In this document: piece after piece, positions 44,239 through 53,515 of the stretch
How positions within the stretch are numbered: the stretch's first letter is position 1
How the letters are laid out: the number at the start of each line of letters is the position of its first letter
DNA from: Microbacterium laevaniformans
GTDB taxonomy: Bacteria > Actinomycetota > Actinomycetes > Actinomycetales > Microbacteriaceae
Assembly (NCBI RefSeq): GCF_016907555.1
Contig: NZ_JAFBCE010000001.1
Location: forward strand, 1,426,001 to 1,490,000
DNA: 64,000 nt
Reading direction: 5' to 3'
The notes under the pieces: model-generated
The model's database searches: none
Seen by the model: only the letters and a program-made list of their open reading frames with translations
Told to the model about the DNA's origin: nothing
Translations under genes and position numbers: made by a program

Positions 44239-46338
44239 ATGGCCAGCCCGAAGCCGTCCCGTATCGTCGAAGCCCACCCCGCCCCGCCCGCACCGTTCCT
44301 CGGGCCTGCCTATGACCGGCTCGGCGTCACCCTCGCCCCCGAGGGCGGCACCCTTCGTGTGTGGTCGGAGGACGCGACAGGGATCGAGCTGGTCGTCTTC
44401 GACGCGGACGATCTCGACTGGATCACCGCGAGCATCCCGCTGACCCCCGCGGGCGACGACGTCTGGGAGGTGACGACGCCGCACCTGCGCGTCGGCGCGT
44501 GCTACGCGCTTCGCGTCACGGGTCCGGCCGGCCCCGGGCAGACCTTCAACCCCGAGAGCCTGCTCCTCGATCCCTACGCGCGAGGCCTGGTACCGGTGCG
44601 TATCGGCCAGTGGCGCGCGAGCGTCGTCGACGACGAGTTCGACTGGAACGGGATCGCGCGTCCGCAGACGCCGATGGACCGGACGGTGATCTACGAAGCC
44701 CACGTCAAGGGGCTCACCAAACGGCACCCCGACATCCCGCCGGCGCTGCACGGCACGTACGCGGGACTCGGGCATCCGGCGATGATCGCGCACCTGCGCG
44801 GGCTGGGTGTGACCGCGGTCGAACTCCTGCCGATCCACGCGTTCGAAACCGAGCCGCGCCTTCTCAATCAGGGGCTGACGAACTACTGGGGCTACAACAC
44901 CCTCAACTTCTTCAGCGCGCATGCACCCTACGCGACCGCTGACGCCGTCGCCGCCGGTCCCGACGCGGTGCTGCGCGAGGTCAAGACGATGGTTCGCGAT
45001 CTCCACGCCGCGGGCATCGAGGTCATCCTCGACGTGGTGTACAACCACACGTCCGAGCTCGGTCTGGGCGGACCGCGATCCAGCTTCCGTGGTATCGACA
45101 ACCGCGGCTACTACCGGCAGCAGGATGACGGCGCCTACTTCGACGTCACCGGGTGCGGCAACGCCGTCAACACGGCGACGGGCGCCGCCGCGCGTCTCGT
45201 GCTGGACTCCCTGAGGTACTGGGCCGGCAACGTGCAGATCGACGGATTCCGCTTCGACCTGGCCGTGACCCTGGGGCGTGGTGGCGACAACGCGTTCGAT
45301 CCTGAGCACCCGCTGCTTCGGGCGATCGTGGAGGATCCGTCGCTCGCGGGCCTGAAGATGATCGCCGAGCCCTGGGACGTCGGTATGGGCGGCTGGCAGA
45401 CGGGCAACTTCGGCACGGGCTGGGCCGAGTGGAACGACCGCTACCGCGACCGCGTTCGCAACTTCTGGCTGAGCGACATCGATTACGCCCGCCGCGCCTC
45501 GACGTCGCCCGTCGGCATCGGGGGTTTCGCCACCCGGCTCGCCGGCTCGTCGAACACGTTCAGCGCCGAGCGCGGACCGCTCGCGAGCGTCAACTTCGTC
45601 ACCGCGCACGACGGCTTCACCCTGCGTGACCTCGTCTCCTACGACGTCAAGCACAACCTCGGCAACGGCGAGCAGAACCGCGACGGCGCCGACACGAACC
45701 GTTCTTTCAATCATGGTGCCGAAGGGCGCACCGACGACGAGGCGATCCTGGCGACGCGCCGAAAGGCGATGCGCAACCTCATGGGAACGCTGCTGTTGTC
45801 GGCCGGTGTGCCGATGATGACCGCGGGCGATGAGTTCGGGCGGACGCAGCGAGGAAACAACAACGCCTACTGCCACGACTCGCCGCTGACCTGGCTCAGC
45901 TGGGAGCATGCTCCGTGGCAGGACGACCTGCTGGCTCACGTGCGTCGACTCATCCGGTTGCGCCGCGACAACCCCGCTCTGCGGCCGCGTCGTTTCGCGC
46001 GTGACGCTCACGTCGTCCCCAGCGCGTCGGTCATCGACTGGTACGACGAGAACGGCGAGACGATGTCGATCGAGCGGTGGACCGATCCCGCGCACCGGAC
46101 CCTGCAGTACGACGCGGCATCCACACCGGAAGAGGAGGATCCGAACCGGATCCTGCTGGTCGTGCACGGCACCGAGAGCGCGGTGGACGTGACGCTCCCC
46201 ACGATCGAGGGCGTGAGCGGCTACGTGTCACTGTGGTCCAGCGTGCCTGACCGTCCCGACACGACCGAGCCGCTGTTCGCGCCGGGCGCCGTGCTCACCC
46301 TCCCCGGAACCGCTCTGCATCTGTTCCGGATGCAATGA
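44239..46338 (+). CDS. glgX: Glycogen debranching enzyme GlgX
   Basis: A GH13 isoamylase-type enzyme of 699 residues that cuts alpha-1,6 branches of glycogen. An N-terminal CBM48 domain (LRVWSEDATGIELVVFD) is followed by the TIM barrel with YEAHVKGLTKRHPD, the nucleophile Asp in GFRFDLAVTL, the acid Glu in MIAEPWDVG and the transition-state Asp in AHDGFTLRD. It is leaderless by the TACTCT box. It starts the glgX-glgE-glgB group; glgE follows after 56 bases with its own -10 box. Confidence 0.95.
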   Translation: MASPKPSRIVEAHPAPPAPFLGPAYDRLGVTLAPEGGTLRVWSEDATGIELVVFDADDLDWITASIPLTPAGDDVWEVTTPHLRVGACYALRVTGPAGPGQTFNPESLLLDPYARGLVPVRIGQWRASVVDDEFDWNGIARPQTPMDRTVIYEAHVKGLTKRHPDIPPALHGTYAGLGHPAMIAHLRGLGVTAVELLPIHAFETEPRLLNQGLTNYWGYNTLNFFSAHAPYATADAVAAGPDAVLREVKTMVRDLHAAGIEVILDVVYNHTSELGLGGPRSSFRGIDNRGYYRQQDDGAYFDVTGCGNAVNTATGAAARLVLDSLRYWAGNVQIDGFRFDLAVTLGRGGDNAFDPEHPLLRAIVEDPSLAGLKMIAEPWDVGMGGWQTGNFGTGWAEWNDRYRDRVRNFWLSDIDYARRASTSPVGIGGFATRLAGSSNTFSAERGPLASVNFVTAHDGFTLRDLVSYDVKHNLGNGEQNRDGADTNRSFNHGAEGRTDDEAILATRRKAMRNLMGTLLLSAGVPMMTAGDEFGRTQRGNNNAYCHDSPLTWLSWEHAPWQDDLLAHVRRLIRLRRDNPALRPRRFARDAHVVPSASVIDWYDENGETMSIERWTDPAHRTLQYDAASTPEEEDPNRILLVVHGTESAVDVTLPTIEGVSGYVSLWSSVPDRPDTTEPLFAPGAVLTLPGTALHLFRMQ

Positions 46339-46382
46339 CGCGAACCGGACGCCGAGTGGTGTGCCCATTCGGTGTTCGGCGG

Positions 46383-46388
46383 TAAGTT
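46383..46388 (+). promoter_or_regulatory. -10 box for leaderless glgE transcript
   Basis: TAAGTT ends 6 bases before the GTG at 46395; there is no ribosome binding site. Confidence 0.45.
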
Positions 46389-46394
46389 CGAGTC

Positions 46395-48494
46395 GTGGCT
46401 TCGACGACGCGCTCCACTTCTTCCGTTCCTCCTCGCGCGACGACGCTGCGCAGCGCTGCACCGATTCCGATACGCCCGGTCACCGCGTGGCGCGGTGTGA
46501 CCGACACGCGGGCGGGACGGATCCCGATGGCGCTGGCGCACCCGTCCGTTCCGGACGCGCTGTTTCGACCGTCCGCATTCTCCGGCGAGGCGGTTCCGTT
46601 CGTCGTCACCGCCTTCCGCGAGGGGCACGACCGGATCGGGGTGCACGTGCGGCTCTTCTCCCCCTCGGGAGAGGAGTCTCTGCACCGGCTGTCTCCGCTC
46701 GGTGACGGTTTCGATCGCTGGAGCGTCGACATCGCGCCACTCGAAGAGGGCATCTGGCGGTTTCGCTTCGAGGCCTTCGGCGACGATGTCGCGACGTGGG
46801 AGCACGCGGCCGACCTGAAGATCGCGGCGGGGGTCGACACCCCGCTCATGCGCGAGATGGGCGCGAGACTGTTCGCCGATGCGGCGCGGGAAAAGGATCG
46901 CCCGGCAGCCGAACGCAAGGCGTTGAGGGCTGCCGCCGGCGCGCTGCGCGACCCGGGGACGAGCGATGACGAGGCGTTGGCCATCGTCCGCGACCCCGCG
47001 ATCGCCGCGTACTTCGACGCACGTCCCCTGCAGTCGCTCGTCACCGTGGGCCCCGATCTCGAGCTGCTCGTGGAGCGAGAGCGCGCGGGCGTCGGCGCCT
47101 GGTACGAGTTCTTCCCTCGGTCCGAGGGCGCGAAGCGATTGACGGACGGATCGATCAAGAGCGGCACCTTCCGCACGGCCACCAAGCGGCTGCCGGCGGT
47201 CGCCGCGATGGGCTTCGACGTGCTGTACCTGCCGCCGATTCACCCCATCGGCGAGGTCAACCGCAAGGGACCCAACAACACGCTGACCGCCGCCGCGGGC
47301 GATCCCGGCTCGCCGTGGGCCATCGGGTCGGCAGCCGGCGGCCACGACACGGTGCACCCCGACCTGGGCACCCTCGCAGACTTCCGGGCCTTCGTCCGTG
47401 CGGCGCGGACCGAGGGACTCGAGGTCGCGCTCGACCTCGCTCTTCAGGCGGCGCCCGATCACCCGTGGGTCGCTGCTCACCCGGAGTGGTTCACCACCTT
47501 GCCCGACGGCACGATCGCCTACGCGGAGAATCCCCCGAAGAAGTACCAGGACATCTACCCTATCAACTTCGACAACGATCCTGCGGGCATTCGCGCCGAA
47601 GTCCTCCGCATCGTCCGGCACTGGATCGCGCAGGGCGTGAAGATCTTCCGCGTGGACAACCCGCACACGAAGCCGCTGCAGTTCTGGGAATGGCTCATCG
47701 CCACGGTGAATGCCGAGCACCCGGACGTGATCTTCCTGGCCGAGGCCTTCACTCGTCCAGCTCCTCTTCAGGCGCTCGCGCAGGCCGGCTTCCAGCAGAG
47801 CTACTCGTACTTCACGTGGCGCAACACCAAGGCGGAGTTGGAGGAGTTCCTTCGCTGGGTGTCCCACGACACCGCGGACTTCATGCGGCCCAACCTCTTC
47901 GTCAACACGCCTGACATCCTCACCGAGTACCTCCAGTACGGGGGGCGCCCCGCCTACAAGATCCGGGCAGCCCTGGCCGCCACCGCCGGCGCCTCCTACG
48001 GCGTGTACGCCGGCTACGAGCTGATCGAGAACGTGGCCCGGCCGGGGTCGGAAGAGAACATCGACAACGAGAAGTACGAGTACAAGCTGCGCGACTGGGA
48101 TGCCGCGGCATCCCAGGGACTGACCATCGCCCCCTACCTGACGCGCCTCAACGAGATCCGCCGCGCTCACCCGGCGCTGCGACAGCTGCGCGACATCTCG
48201 ATCCACTGGAGCGACGACGACGCGATCCTCGTCTTCGTCAAGCACCTGCCCGCGGCGCTGAGCGTCGACGGGGTCGACGACACGATCATCGTCGTCGCGA
48301 ACGTCGACCCGCATTCGACCCGCCAGACCACGGTGCACATCGACTCCACCGTGTTCGGCGTGGCGCGCGGCGCCGACTACGTCGTCGAGGACCTCGTCAC
48401 GGGCGCGACGTGGACCTGGAACCAGGACAACTTCGTCCGCCTGGACGCGTTCGACGAACCCGTCCACATCCTGCACGTGAAGGAGACCCGATGA
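46395..48494 (+). CDS. glgE: Maltosyltransferase GlgE
   Basis: This moves maltose from alpha-maltose 1-phosphate to the end of a growing alpha-1,4-glucan. The 699-residue GH13_3 protein shows YLPPIHPIGEVNRKGPNN, PPKKYQDIYPINFD (phosphate-site region), the nucleophile Asp in FRVDNPHTKP, Glu in FLAEAFTRP and the ELIENVARPGSEE insert. The first 25 residues are low-complexity Ser/Thr/Arg and probably disordered. It is translationally coupled to glgB (ATGA). The maltose 1-phosphate makers TreS/Pep2 or GlgC/GlgM are not in the window. Confidence 0.96.
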   Translation: MASTTRSTSSVPPRATTLRSAAPIPIRPVTAWRGVTDTRAGRIPMALAHPSVPDALFRPSAFSGEAVPFVVTAFREGHDRIGVHVRLFSPSGEESLHRLSPLGDGFDRWSVDIAPLEEGIWRFRFEAFGDDVATWEHAADLKIAAGVDTPLMREMGARLFADAAREKDRPAAERKALRAAAGALRDPGTSDDEALAIVRDPAIAAYFDARPLQSLVTVGPDLELLVERERAGVGAWYEFFPRSEGAKRLTDGSIKSGTFRTATKRLPAVAAMGFDVLYLPPIHPIGEVNRKGPNNTLTAAAGDPGSPWAIGSAAGGHDTVHPDLGTLADFRAFVRAARTEGLEVALDLALQAAPDHPWVAAHPEWFTTLPDGTIAYAENPPKKYQDIYPINFDNDPAGIRAEVLRIVRHWIAQGVKIFRVDNPHTKPLQFWEWLIATVNAEHPDVIFLAEAFTRPAPLQALAQAGFQQSYSYFTWRNTKAELEEFLRWVSHDTADFMRPNLFVNTPDILTEYLQYGGRPAYKIRAALAATAGASYGVYAGYELIENVARPGSEENIDNEKYEYKLRDWDAAASQGLTIAPYLTRLNEIRRAHPALRQLRDISIHWSDDDAILVFVKHLPAALSVDGVDDTIIVVANVDPHSTRQTTVHIDSTVFGVARGADYVVEDLVTGATWTWNQDNFVRLDAFDEPVHILHVKETR

Positions 48495-50629
48495 GCGACA
48501 TCTCCGACCAGGTCCTGGACACGGTCGCGACGGGCTCCTACCACGCCCCGCACGACATCCTCGGCCCGCATCGACGCGCCGATGGGTCCTGGGTGATCCG
48601 CGCACGTCGGCCGATGGCTTCATCGGTCACGGCCGTAGCGGACGACGGCACCGAGATCCCGCTCGAGCACGTGCGCGCCGGAATCTGGGAGGGCCAGAGC
48701 CCCGCGCAGCCCCGCGCGTACGAACTGGTGGCCACCTACGAGGGCGGCGCCGACTACCGCGTCGACGATCCGTACCGTCATCTTCCGACCCTGGGCGACG
48801 TCGATCGTTATCTGATCGCCGAAGGTCGCCATGAGCAGCTCTGGCAGGCACTCGGCGCGCACGTGCGTCATTACGACGGCATCAGCGGCGTGTCGTTCGC
48901 TGTCTGGGCGCCGAATGCGCGCGCTGTGCGTGTCGTCGGCGACTTCAACGCGTGGGACGGCCAGGGGCACGCGCTGCGCAGCCTCGGCTCCAGCGGTGTC
49001 TGGGAGTTGTTCGTGCCCGGGCTCGCGGCCGGCGCGGTCTACAAGTACGAGATCCTCACGCGCCACGGCGGCTGGATTCTCAAGGCCGATCCGATGGCCC
49101 AGCGTGCCGAGGTTCCGCCGGCGACCGGATCCGTCGTCACCGAAAGCGCGTACAGCTGGGGCGACGAGGAGTGGATGGCCGCCCGCGCCGGCCGCGATGT
49201 CCTGTCCCAGCCGATGTCGACGTACGAGCTCCACCTCGGGTCGTGGCGACCCGGACTCGGCTACCGGGACGCGGCCGAGCCCCTGATCGCCTACCTCACC
49301 GAGACCGGATACACCCATGTCGAGTTCCTGCCCCTGGCCGAGCATCCGTTCGGTGGCTCGTGGGGGTATCAGGTCAGCGGCTACTACGCTCCGACGAGCC
49401 GCTTCGGCAGTCCCGACGACCTGCGCCACCTGATCGACCGACTGCACCAGGCCGGCTTCGGCGTCATCATGGACTGGGTTCCGGGCCATTTCCCGAAGGA
49501 TGCGTTCGCGCTCGCCCGTTTCGACGGTGACCCGCTGTACGAGCACCCCGATCCCCGCCGCGGCGAGCACAAGGACTGGGGCACGCTCATCTTCGACTAC
49601 GGCCGCAATGAGGTGCGCAACTTCCTGGTGGCCAACGCCCTCTACTGGCTGGAGGAGTTCCACGTCGACGGTCTGCGGGTGGATGCCGTGGCCTCGATGC
49701 TCTATCTCGACTATTCGCGCGAAGCCGGCGAGTGGGAGCCGAACATCTACGGCGGTCGCGAGAACCTGGAGGCCATCCGGTTCCTTCAGGAGGTCAACGC
49801 CACCGCATACAAGCGTTACCCCGGCATCGCCATGATCGCGGAGGAGTCCACCAGCTACCCGGGCGTCACGGCGCCCACGAGCGCCGGAGGCCTCGGCTTC
49901 GGTCTCAAGTGGAACATGGGCTGGATGAACGACTCGCTGGAATACATCAAGCGTGACCCCATGTACCGCGGCCATCATGAGGGCGAACTGTCCTTCTCCT
50001 TCGTGTACGCCTTCAGCGAACACTTCGTCCTTCCGATCAGCCATGACGAGGTCGTTCACGGGAAGGGGACGCTGTTCACACGGATGCCGGGTGATCACTG
50101 GCAGAAGCTCGCCAACACCCGCGCCTTCCTGGCGTACATGTGGGGTCATCCGGGCAAGCAGCTGCTGTTCATGGGCCAGGACTTCGGGCAGCTGTCCGAA
50201 TGGTCGGAGGGACGAGGACTGGACTGGTGGATGCTCGATCAGCCGCCGCACCGTCAGCTCCTCGACTTCGTGGCTGCGCTCAATCGCGTCTACCGGGAGA
50301 ACTCACCGTTGTGGGCGCGCGACAGCGACGGCTCCGCCTTCCGGCGCCTCGGGGCCCCCACCTGGAACCCGAACGTCATCGCCTTCGCGCGGGATGACGA
50401 CCGGGGCAACACCGTGGTCGTCATCTGCAACTTCTCCGGTGTTCCCCTTCACGATTACGCCCTGGACCTGCCCGCCGGCGGAGCGTGGCGGGAACTGCTC
50501 AACTCCGATGCGGAATCCTACGGCGGCTCCGGAGTGGGCAACTTCGGGACCGTGCACGCCGATGACAACGGGCGCGCGACGCTCGTTCTGCCGCCGCTCG
50601 GCGTGCTCTGGCTCGGCCGCCCGGCGTAG
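48491..50629 (+). CDS. glgB: 1,4-alpha-glucan branching enzyme GlgB
   Basis: A GH13_9 enzyme of 712 residues that introduces alpha-1,6 branches. Two N-terminal CBM48-like modules precede the barrel (VSFAVWAPNARAVRVVGDFN), which holds HLGSWRPG, the nucleophile Asp in GLRVDAVASM, Glu in MIAEEST and Asp in ISHDEVVHGKG. The ATG overlaps the glgE stop. GlgE extends chains and GlgB branches them, giving the typical actinobacterial glucan pathway, with GlgX encoded nearby to debranch. Confidence 0.97.
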   Translation: MSDISDQVLDTVATGSYHAPHDILGPHRRADGSWVIRARRPMASSVTAVADDGTEIPLEHVRAGIWEGQSPAQPRAYELVATYEGGADYRVDDPYRHLPTLGDVDRYLIAEGRHEQLWQALGAHVRHYDGISGVSFAVWAPNARAVRVVGDFNAWDGQGHALRSLGSSGVWELFVPGLAAGAVYKYEILTRHGGWILKADPMAQRAEVPPATGSVVTESAYSWGDEEWMAARAGRDVLSQPMSTYELHLGSWRPGLGYRDAAEPLIAYLTETGYTHVEFLPLAEHPFGGSWGYQVSGYYAPTSRFGSPDDLRHLIDRLHQAGFGVIMDWVPGHFPKDAFALARFDGDPLYEHPDPRRGEHKDWGTLIFDYGRNEVRNFLVANALYWLEEFHVDGLRVDAVASMLYLDYSREAGEWEPNIYGGRENLEAIRFLQEVNATAYKRYPGIAMIAEESTSYPGVTAPTSAGGLGFGLKWNMGWMNDSLEYIKRDPMYRGHHEGELSFSFVYAFSEHFVLPISHDEVVHGKGTLFTRMPGDHWQKLANTRAFLAYMWGHPGKQLLFMGQDFGQLSEWSEGRGLDWWMLDQPPHRQLLDFVAALNRVYRENSPLWARDSDGSAFRRLGAPTWNPNVIAFARDDDRGNTVVVICNFSGVPLHDYALDLPAGGAWRELLNSDAESYGGSGVGNFGTVHADDNGRATLVLPPLGVLWLGRPA

Positions 50630-50641
50630 GTGCCGGCGGCC
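50615..50641. terminator. Hairpin at the glgB stop
   Basis: GGCCGCC (50615-50621) pairs with GGCGGCC (50635-50641), and GGC with GCC inside, leaving a one-base bulge and a 6-base loop that holds the stop codon. It lies between convergent genes but lacks a T tail. Confidence 0.4.
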
Positions 50642-50660
50642 GATGCCGGAACAGTCGGTG

Positions 50661-51590
50661 TCAGAACAGCAGTGAGCTCAGCTGGCCGCGGGCACGGATG
50701 ACGCGCGCGTCGCTGTTCCCGATGAGTCCGAAGAGCTCGATGAGGCGATCGCGGACGGCGCCGCGCTCATCGGACGGCAGCGCCGCGAACAAATCGAGCA
50801 GGCGCGCGAACGCGTCGTCGACGTGACCGCCGGCGATGTCGAGATCGGCGACGGCGAACTGGGCCTCGATGTCGGTGGGCGCGGATGCCGCGGCATCCCG
50901 CGCCTGCTGGAGATCCAGGCCCTGCACGCGCTGCAGGAGACGTACCTGGCCGAGACCGGCCCGAGCCTCCTCGTCGCGCGGGTTCTCCGCGAGCGCCGCC
51001 TCATACGCCGAAACGGCGCGCGCGTAGTCACCCGCCTCGATCGCATCGAACGCCTCCTGGTGCCGCGGGGGCAGGACGGGCTCATCGGGTTCAGCCGACT
51101 CGGCGCCGTCGACGGGGACGGTGCCTGTGACGCCGTTCTGGGCTGCCAGCTGCAGCAGCTGGGCGAAGACGTCGCGGACCTGCTGCTCCGGCACCGCGCC
51201 GGTGAACAGCGGAACGGGCTGCCCCGCAACAAGGGCGACGACCATGGGGATCGACTGCGCGCGGAAGCCCTGGGCGAGCTGAGGGTTCGCATCCACGTCG
51301 ACCTTGGCGAGCACCACACGTCCGTCGAGCTCGGTCACGACTTTCTCGAGAATCGGGCTCAGCTGCTTGCAGGGGCCACACCACTCGGCCCACAGATCCA
51401 CCACGACCGGCACGGATCGCGACAGCTCGAGCACCTGACCGAAGCTCTCGTCGGTCGCATCGAAGATCAACGACGGGCCGGGGCCCGCTGAGGGCGCCGT
51501 TGCGGAGCCGGCGGGTGCCGACGGGCGCGAACGCAAAGACGACAGGTCGACGGCACCGCGCAGCACGGCGCCCGAGGTGGGATCGCTCAC
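50661..51590 (-). CDS. Thioredoxin-TPR protein (CnoX/YbbN-like)
   Basis: A 309-residue protein with a thioredoxin domain (about residues 40-150) containing the full redox motif WCGPC, followed by TPR-like helices (EAGDYARAVSAYEAALAENP). E. coli CnoX, the best-studied relative, is a co-chaperone protecting proteins from bleach and lacks one active-site cysteine; this one keeps both and may be a true oxidoreductase. The GTG start directly abuts the TAA stop of the upstream membrane-protein gene (TAAGTG), so its translation depends on that gene. Confidence 0.9.
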   Translation of the reverse strand: MSDPTSGAVLRGAVDLSSLRSRPSAPAGSATAPSAGPGPSLIFDATDESFGQVLELSRSVPVVVDLWAEWCGPCKQLSPILEKVVTELDGRVVLAKVDVDANPQLAQGFRAQSIPMVVALVAGQPVPLFTGAVPEQQVRDVFAQLLQLAAQNGVTGTVPVDGAESAEPDEPVLPPRHQEAFDAIEAGDYARAVSAYEAALAENPRDEEARAGLGQVRLLQRVQGLDLQQARDAAASAPTDIEAQFAVADLDIAGGHVDDAFARLLDLFAALPSDERGAVRDRLIELFGLIGNSDARVIRARGQLSSLLF

Positions 51591-53348
51591 TTAGGGGGCT
51601 ACTTTCGCGTCGAGGATGGAGGTCGAGTATCCCAGCAGCTGAATGCGCTTGCTGGAACTCTGAGAAGGGACGAAGAAGAAGAGCTGGTCAACGAAGGTCG
51701 TCGTGAAACCGGTCGAGGACTGATTCACTCCGGTGAGGGTCTGCACGATTGCGTTGTTGTCGAGCTTGATGACCGCGTCGGTGTTCGTGGGCTTGACCGT
51801 GTCGCTCTCATGCACGGTCACCGCGACGATCGCTCCCGAATCCAGCGTGGCGAGCGAGATGGGTTCGTCCGGGCCGGCGGATGCGGCGTACGTCAGCGTC
51901 CCGGTCTGCGCCCCGGTCTGATTGAACGCCTGCAGTCGCGTGGCGCGGTTGTCCGCGACCAGCTTGCGGAAGGGGTCGTTCGTCGAGTCGAACTGTGCTG
52001 CGAACGCGCTGCTGTCGCCGTTGGTGAGGATGTCGGCGTAGGCCGCGGCCACCTTGTTGGGAGCCAGCGCGAGGAACGGCGAGTCCGGGTCGATGGAGAT
52101 CGCGCCGACGTAGGAGGGCGCGAGGTTGAGACTGGCCTGCGACACCAGCTCGGCTTCCCTGCTCACCTTGTACGGAGACCAGGGGTCCTCCTGGGTGACG
52201 CTCAGAATGACGTCCCCCGTCTCGATGACAGCGAAGAACGTGCGCGGCCACCCGTCGTAGGCCTCGGGGAGAATGATCTTCACCGGCTTGTCCGGCACGG
52301 CGTTCAGCGCCGTGTGCGCGGCGACGTCGCGCAACTTGTAGTCGGTCTCTCGAGCCGCCAGTGCCGATCCCGTCAACCGCAGCGCGGCCGCCCCGGGATC
52401 CTTCGCGGCGTCTGCCTTCGCCACCTGCTCGGAGATCCGCGTGAGGATGCGCTCGCCTTGCTGCTGCGTCACGGCGGGCTGTCCCTGGTCCTGCGGCACG
52501 ACGACGCTCTCGGATGCCGTGGGGGTCGGGGTGCCGGCCAGCTGAGGCCATGCGTCCGCGGTGCAGCCGGTGAACAGCAACGCGGCGACGCCGACGGCCG
52601 GAGCCGCGAGCAGTGCGCGCTTGCCGCGGGTCAACTGACGACGCGAGGGCGTGGCGCTGATGACGCCCTTGTCGGCCCCCGCGACCGCGACGTCGATGGG
52701 CTCGGTCACCGGCATCGGCAGACCCTTGCGGCGCGGGCCGCGCGATCGGCGTGCATGCCGCACGCCGAGGACGTACACGATGATGCCGATCAGCAAGAAG
52801 ATGCTGCCCAGGACGATGAGAGGACCCGCCCACGGGGTCGTCGCTCCCGTCGGCCAGGTCACGGTGAGGCTGCTCGGCGCCGGCTTCACACCGTCGGTGG
52901 CCACGAGCAGGCTCATGTCCGCCGGAAGCTGCAGGGGGGTGATGAGGACGTCATCCTGCTGGAACTCATCCAGCCAGAGATCCGAGCCGACGGGGGTGAT
53001 CGGCGCGCTGCCGGCGGCCGGCGGGTTCTTCGCCGCGACGGCCGTCGTCGTGGTGGCTCCCCCATCGACGGTCACGTGGGTGTACGAGGACGGCGTCAGC
53101 CAGGCTTCGAGGTCGGCCGTGCGCCCGTACGAGGCGAAGATCGTGCCCGCCTCCTGGACACGGAGGGTCTGTGAGCCGGCGTGGCTGTTGAGCACGCTGC
53201 CATCGATCAGGATGTACGGCGCGTCGCCGGTGACGGAGATCGTCTCGCTCTCGGTCCGCGGACCCTGCAGCACGGTGCGCTGGGCGATACCGGCGCCGAT
53301 CATGACCGCAGCCAGCACGAAGGCCGTCACAGCCCAGACGAAACGCAC
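51591..53348 (-). CDS. Large membrane-anchored protein of unknown function
   Basis: A 585-residue protein. An N-terminal membrane segment (about 4-22), an extracellular beta-rich domain with Thr-rich TTTTAVAAK, a second membrane segment (about 172-193), a basic cytoplasmic loop (RHARRSRGPRRKG), then a third hydrophobic run ending in LLFTGC at about residue 262 that looks like a lipoprotein signal, and a second extracellular domain of about 320 residues. I do not recognise a family. The GTG at 53348 follows GGGAGG. It precedes the thioredoxin-TPR gene with no gap. Confidence 0.82.
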   Translation of the reverse strand: MRFVWAVTAFVLAAVMIGAGIAQRTVLQGPRTESETISVTGDAPYILIDGSVLNSHAGSQTLRVQEAGTIFASYGRTADLEAWLTPSSYTHVTVDGGATTTTAVAAKNPPAAGSAPITPVGSDLWLDEFQQDDVLITPLQLPADMSLLVATDGVKPAPSSLTVTWPTGATTPWAGPLIVLGSIFLLIGIIVYVLGVRHARRSRGPRRKGLPMPVTEPIDVAVAGADKGVISATPSRRQLTRGKRALLAAPAVGVAALLFTGCTADAWPQLAGTPTPTASESVVVPQDQGQPAVTQQQGERILTRISEQVAKADAAKDPGAAALRLTGSALAARETDYKLRDVAAHTALNAVPDKPVKIILPEAYDGWPRTFFAVIETGDVILSVTQEDPWSPYKVSREAELVSQASLNLAPSYVGAISIDPDSPFLALAPNKVAAAYADILTNGDSSAFAAQFDSTNDPFRKLVADNRATRLQAFNQTGAQTGTLTYAASAGPDEPISLATLDSGAIVAVTVHESDTVKPTNTDAVIKLDNNAIVQTLTGVNQSSTGFTTTFVDQLFFFVPSQSSSKRIQLLGYSTSILDAKVAP

Positions 53349-53500
53349 GTAAGACACCTCCCGCGCGCACCGCAGACGGGATCGCGGCGCGCAATCGACG
53401 TTCCAGCCTAGCGACATCCTGCTGTGCGTCGCCCGGGAGGACCGTGATACCCCCGACGACCGCCGCGGCCGTGTCGCCCGCGAAAGCGCCGCGCGGTGCG

Positions 53501-53506
53501 TATTCT
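53501..53506 (+). promoter_or_regulatory. -10 box for the AI-2E-family gene
   Basis: TATTCT, close to consensus, ends 9 bases before the ATG at 53516, with no ribosome binding site. Confidence 0.4.
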
Positions 53507-53515
53507 GACATCACC

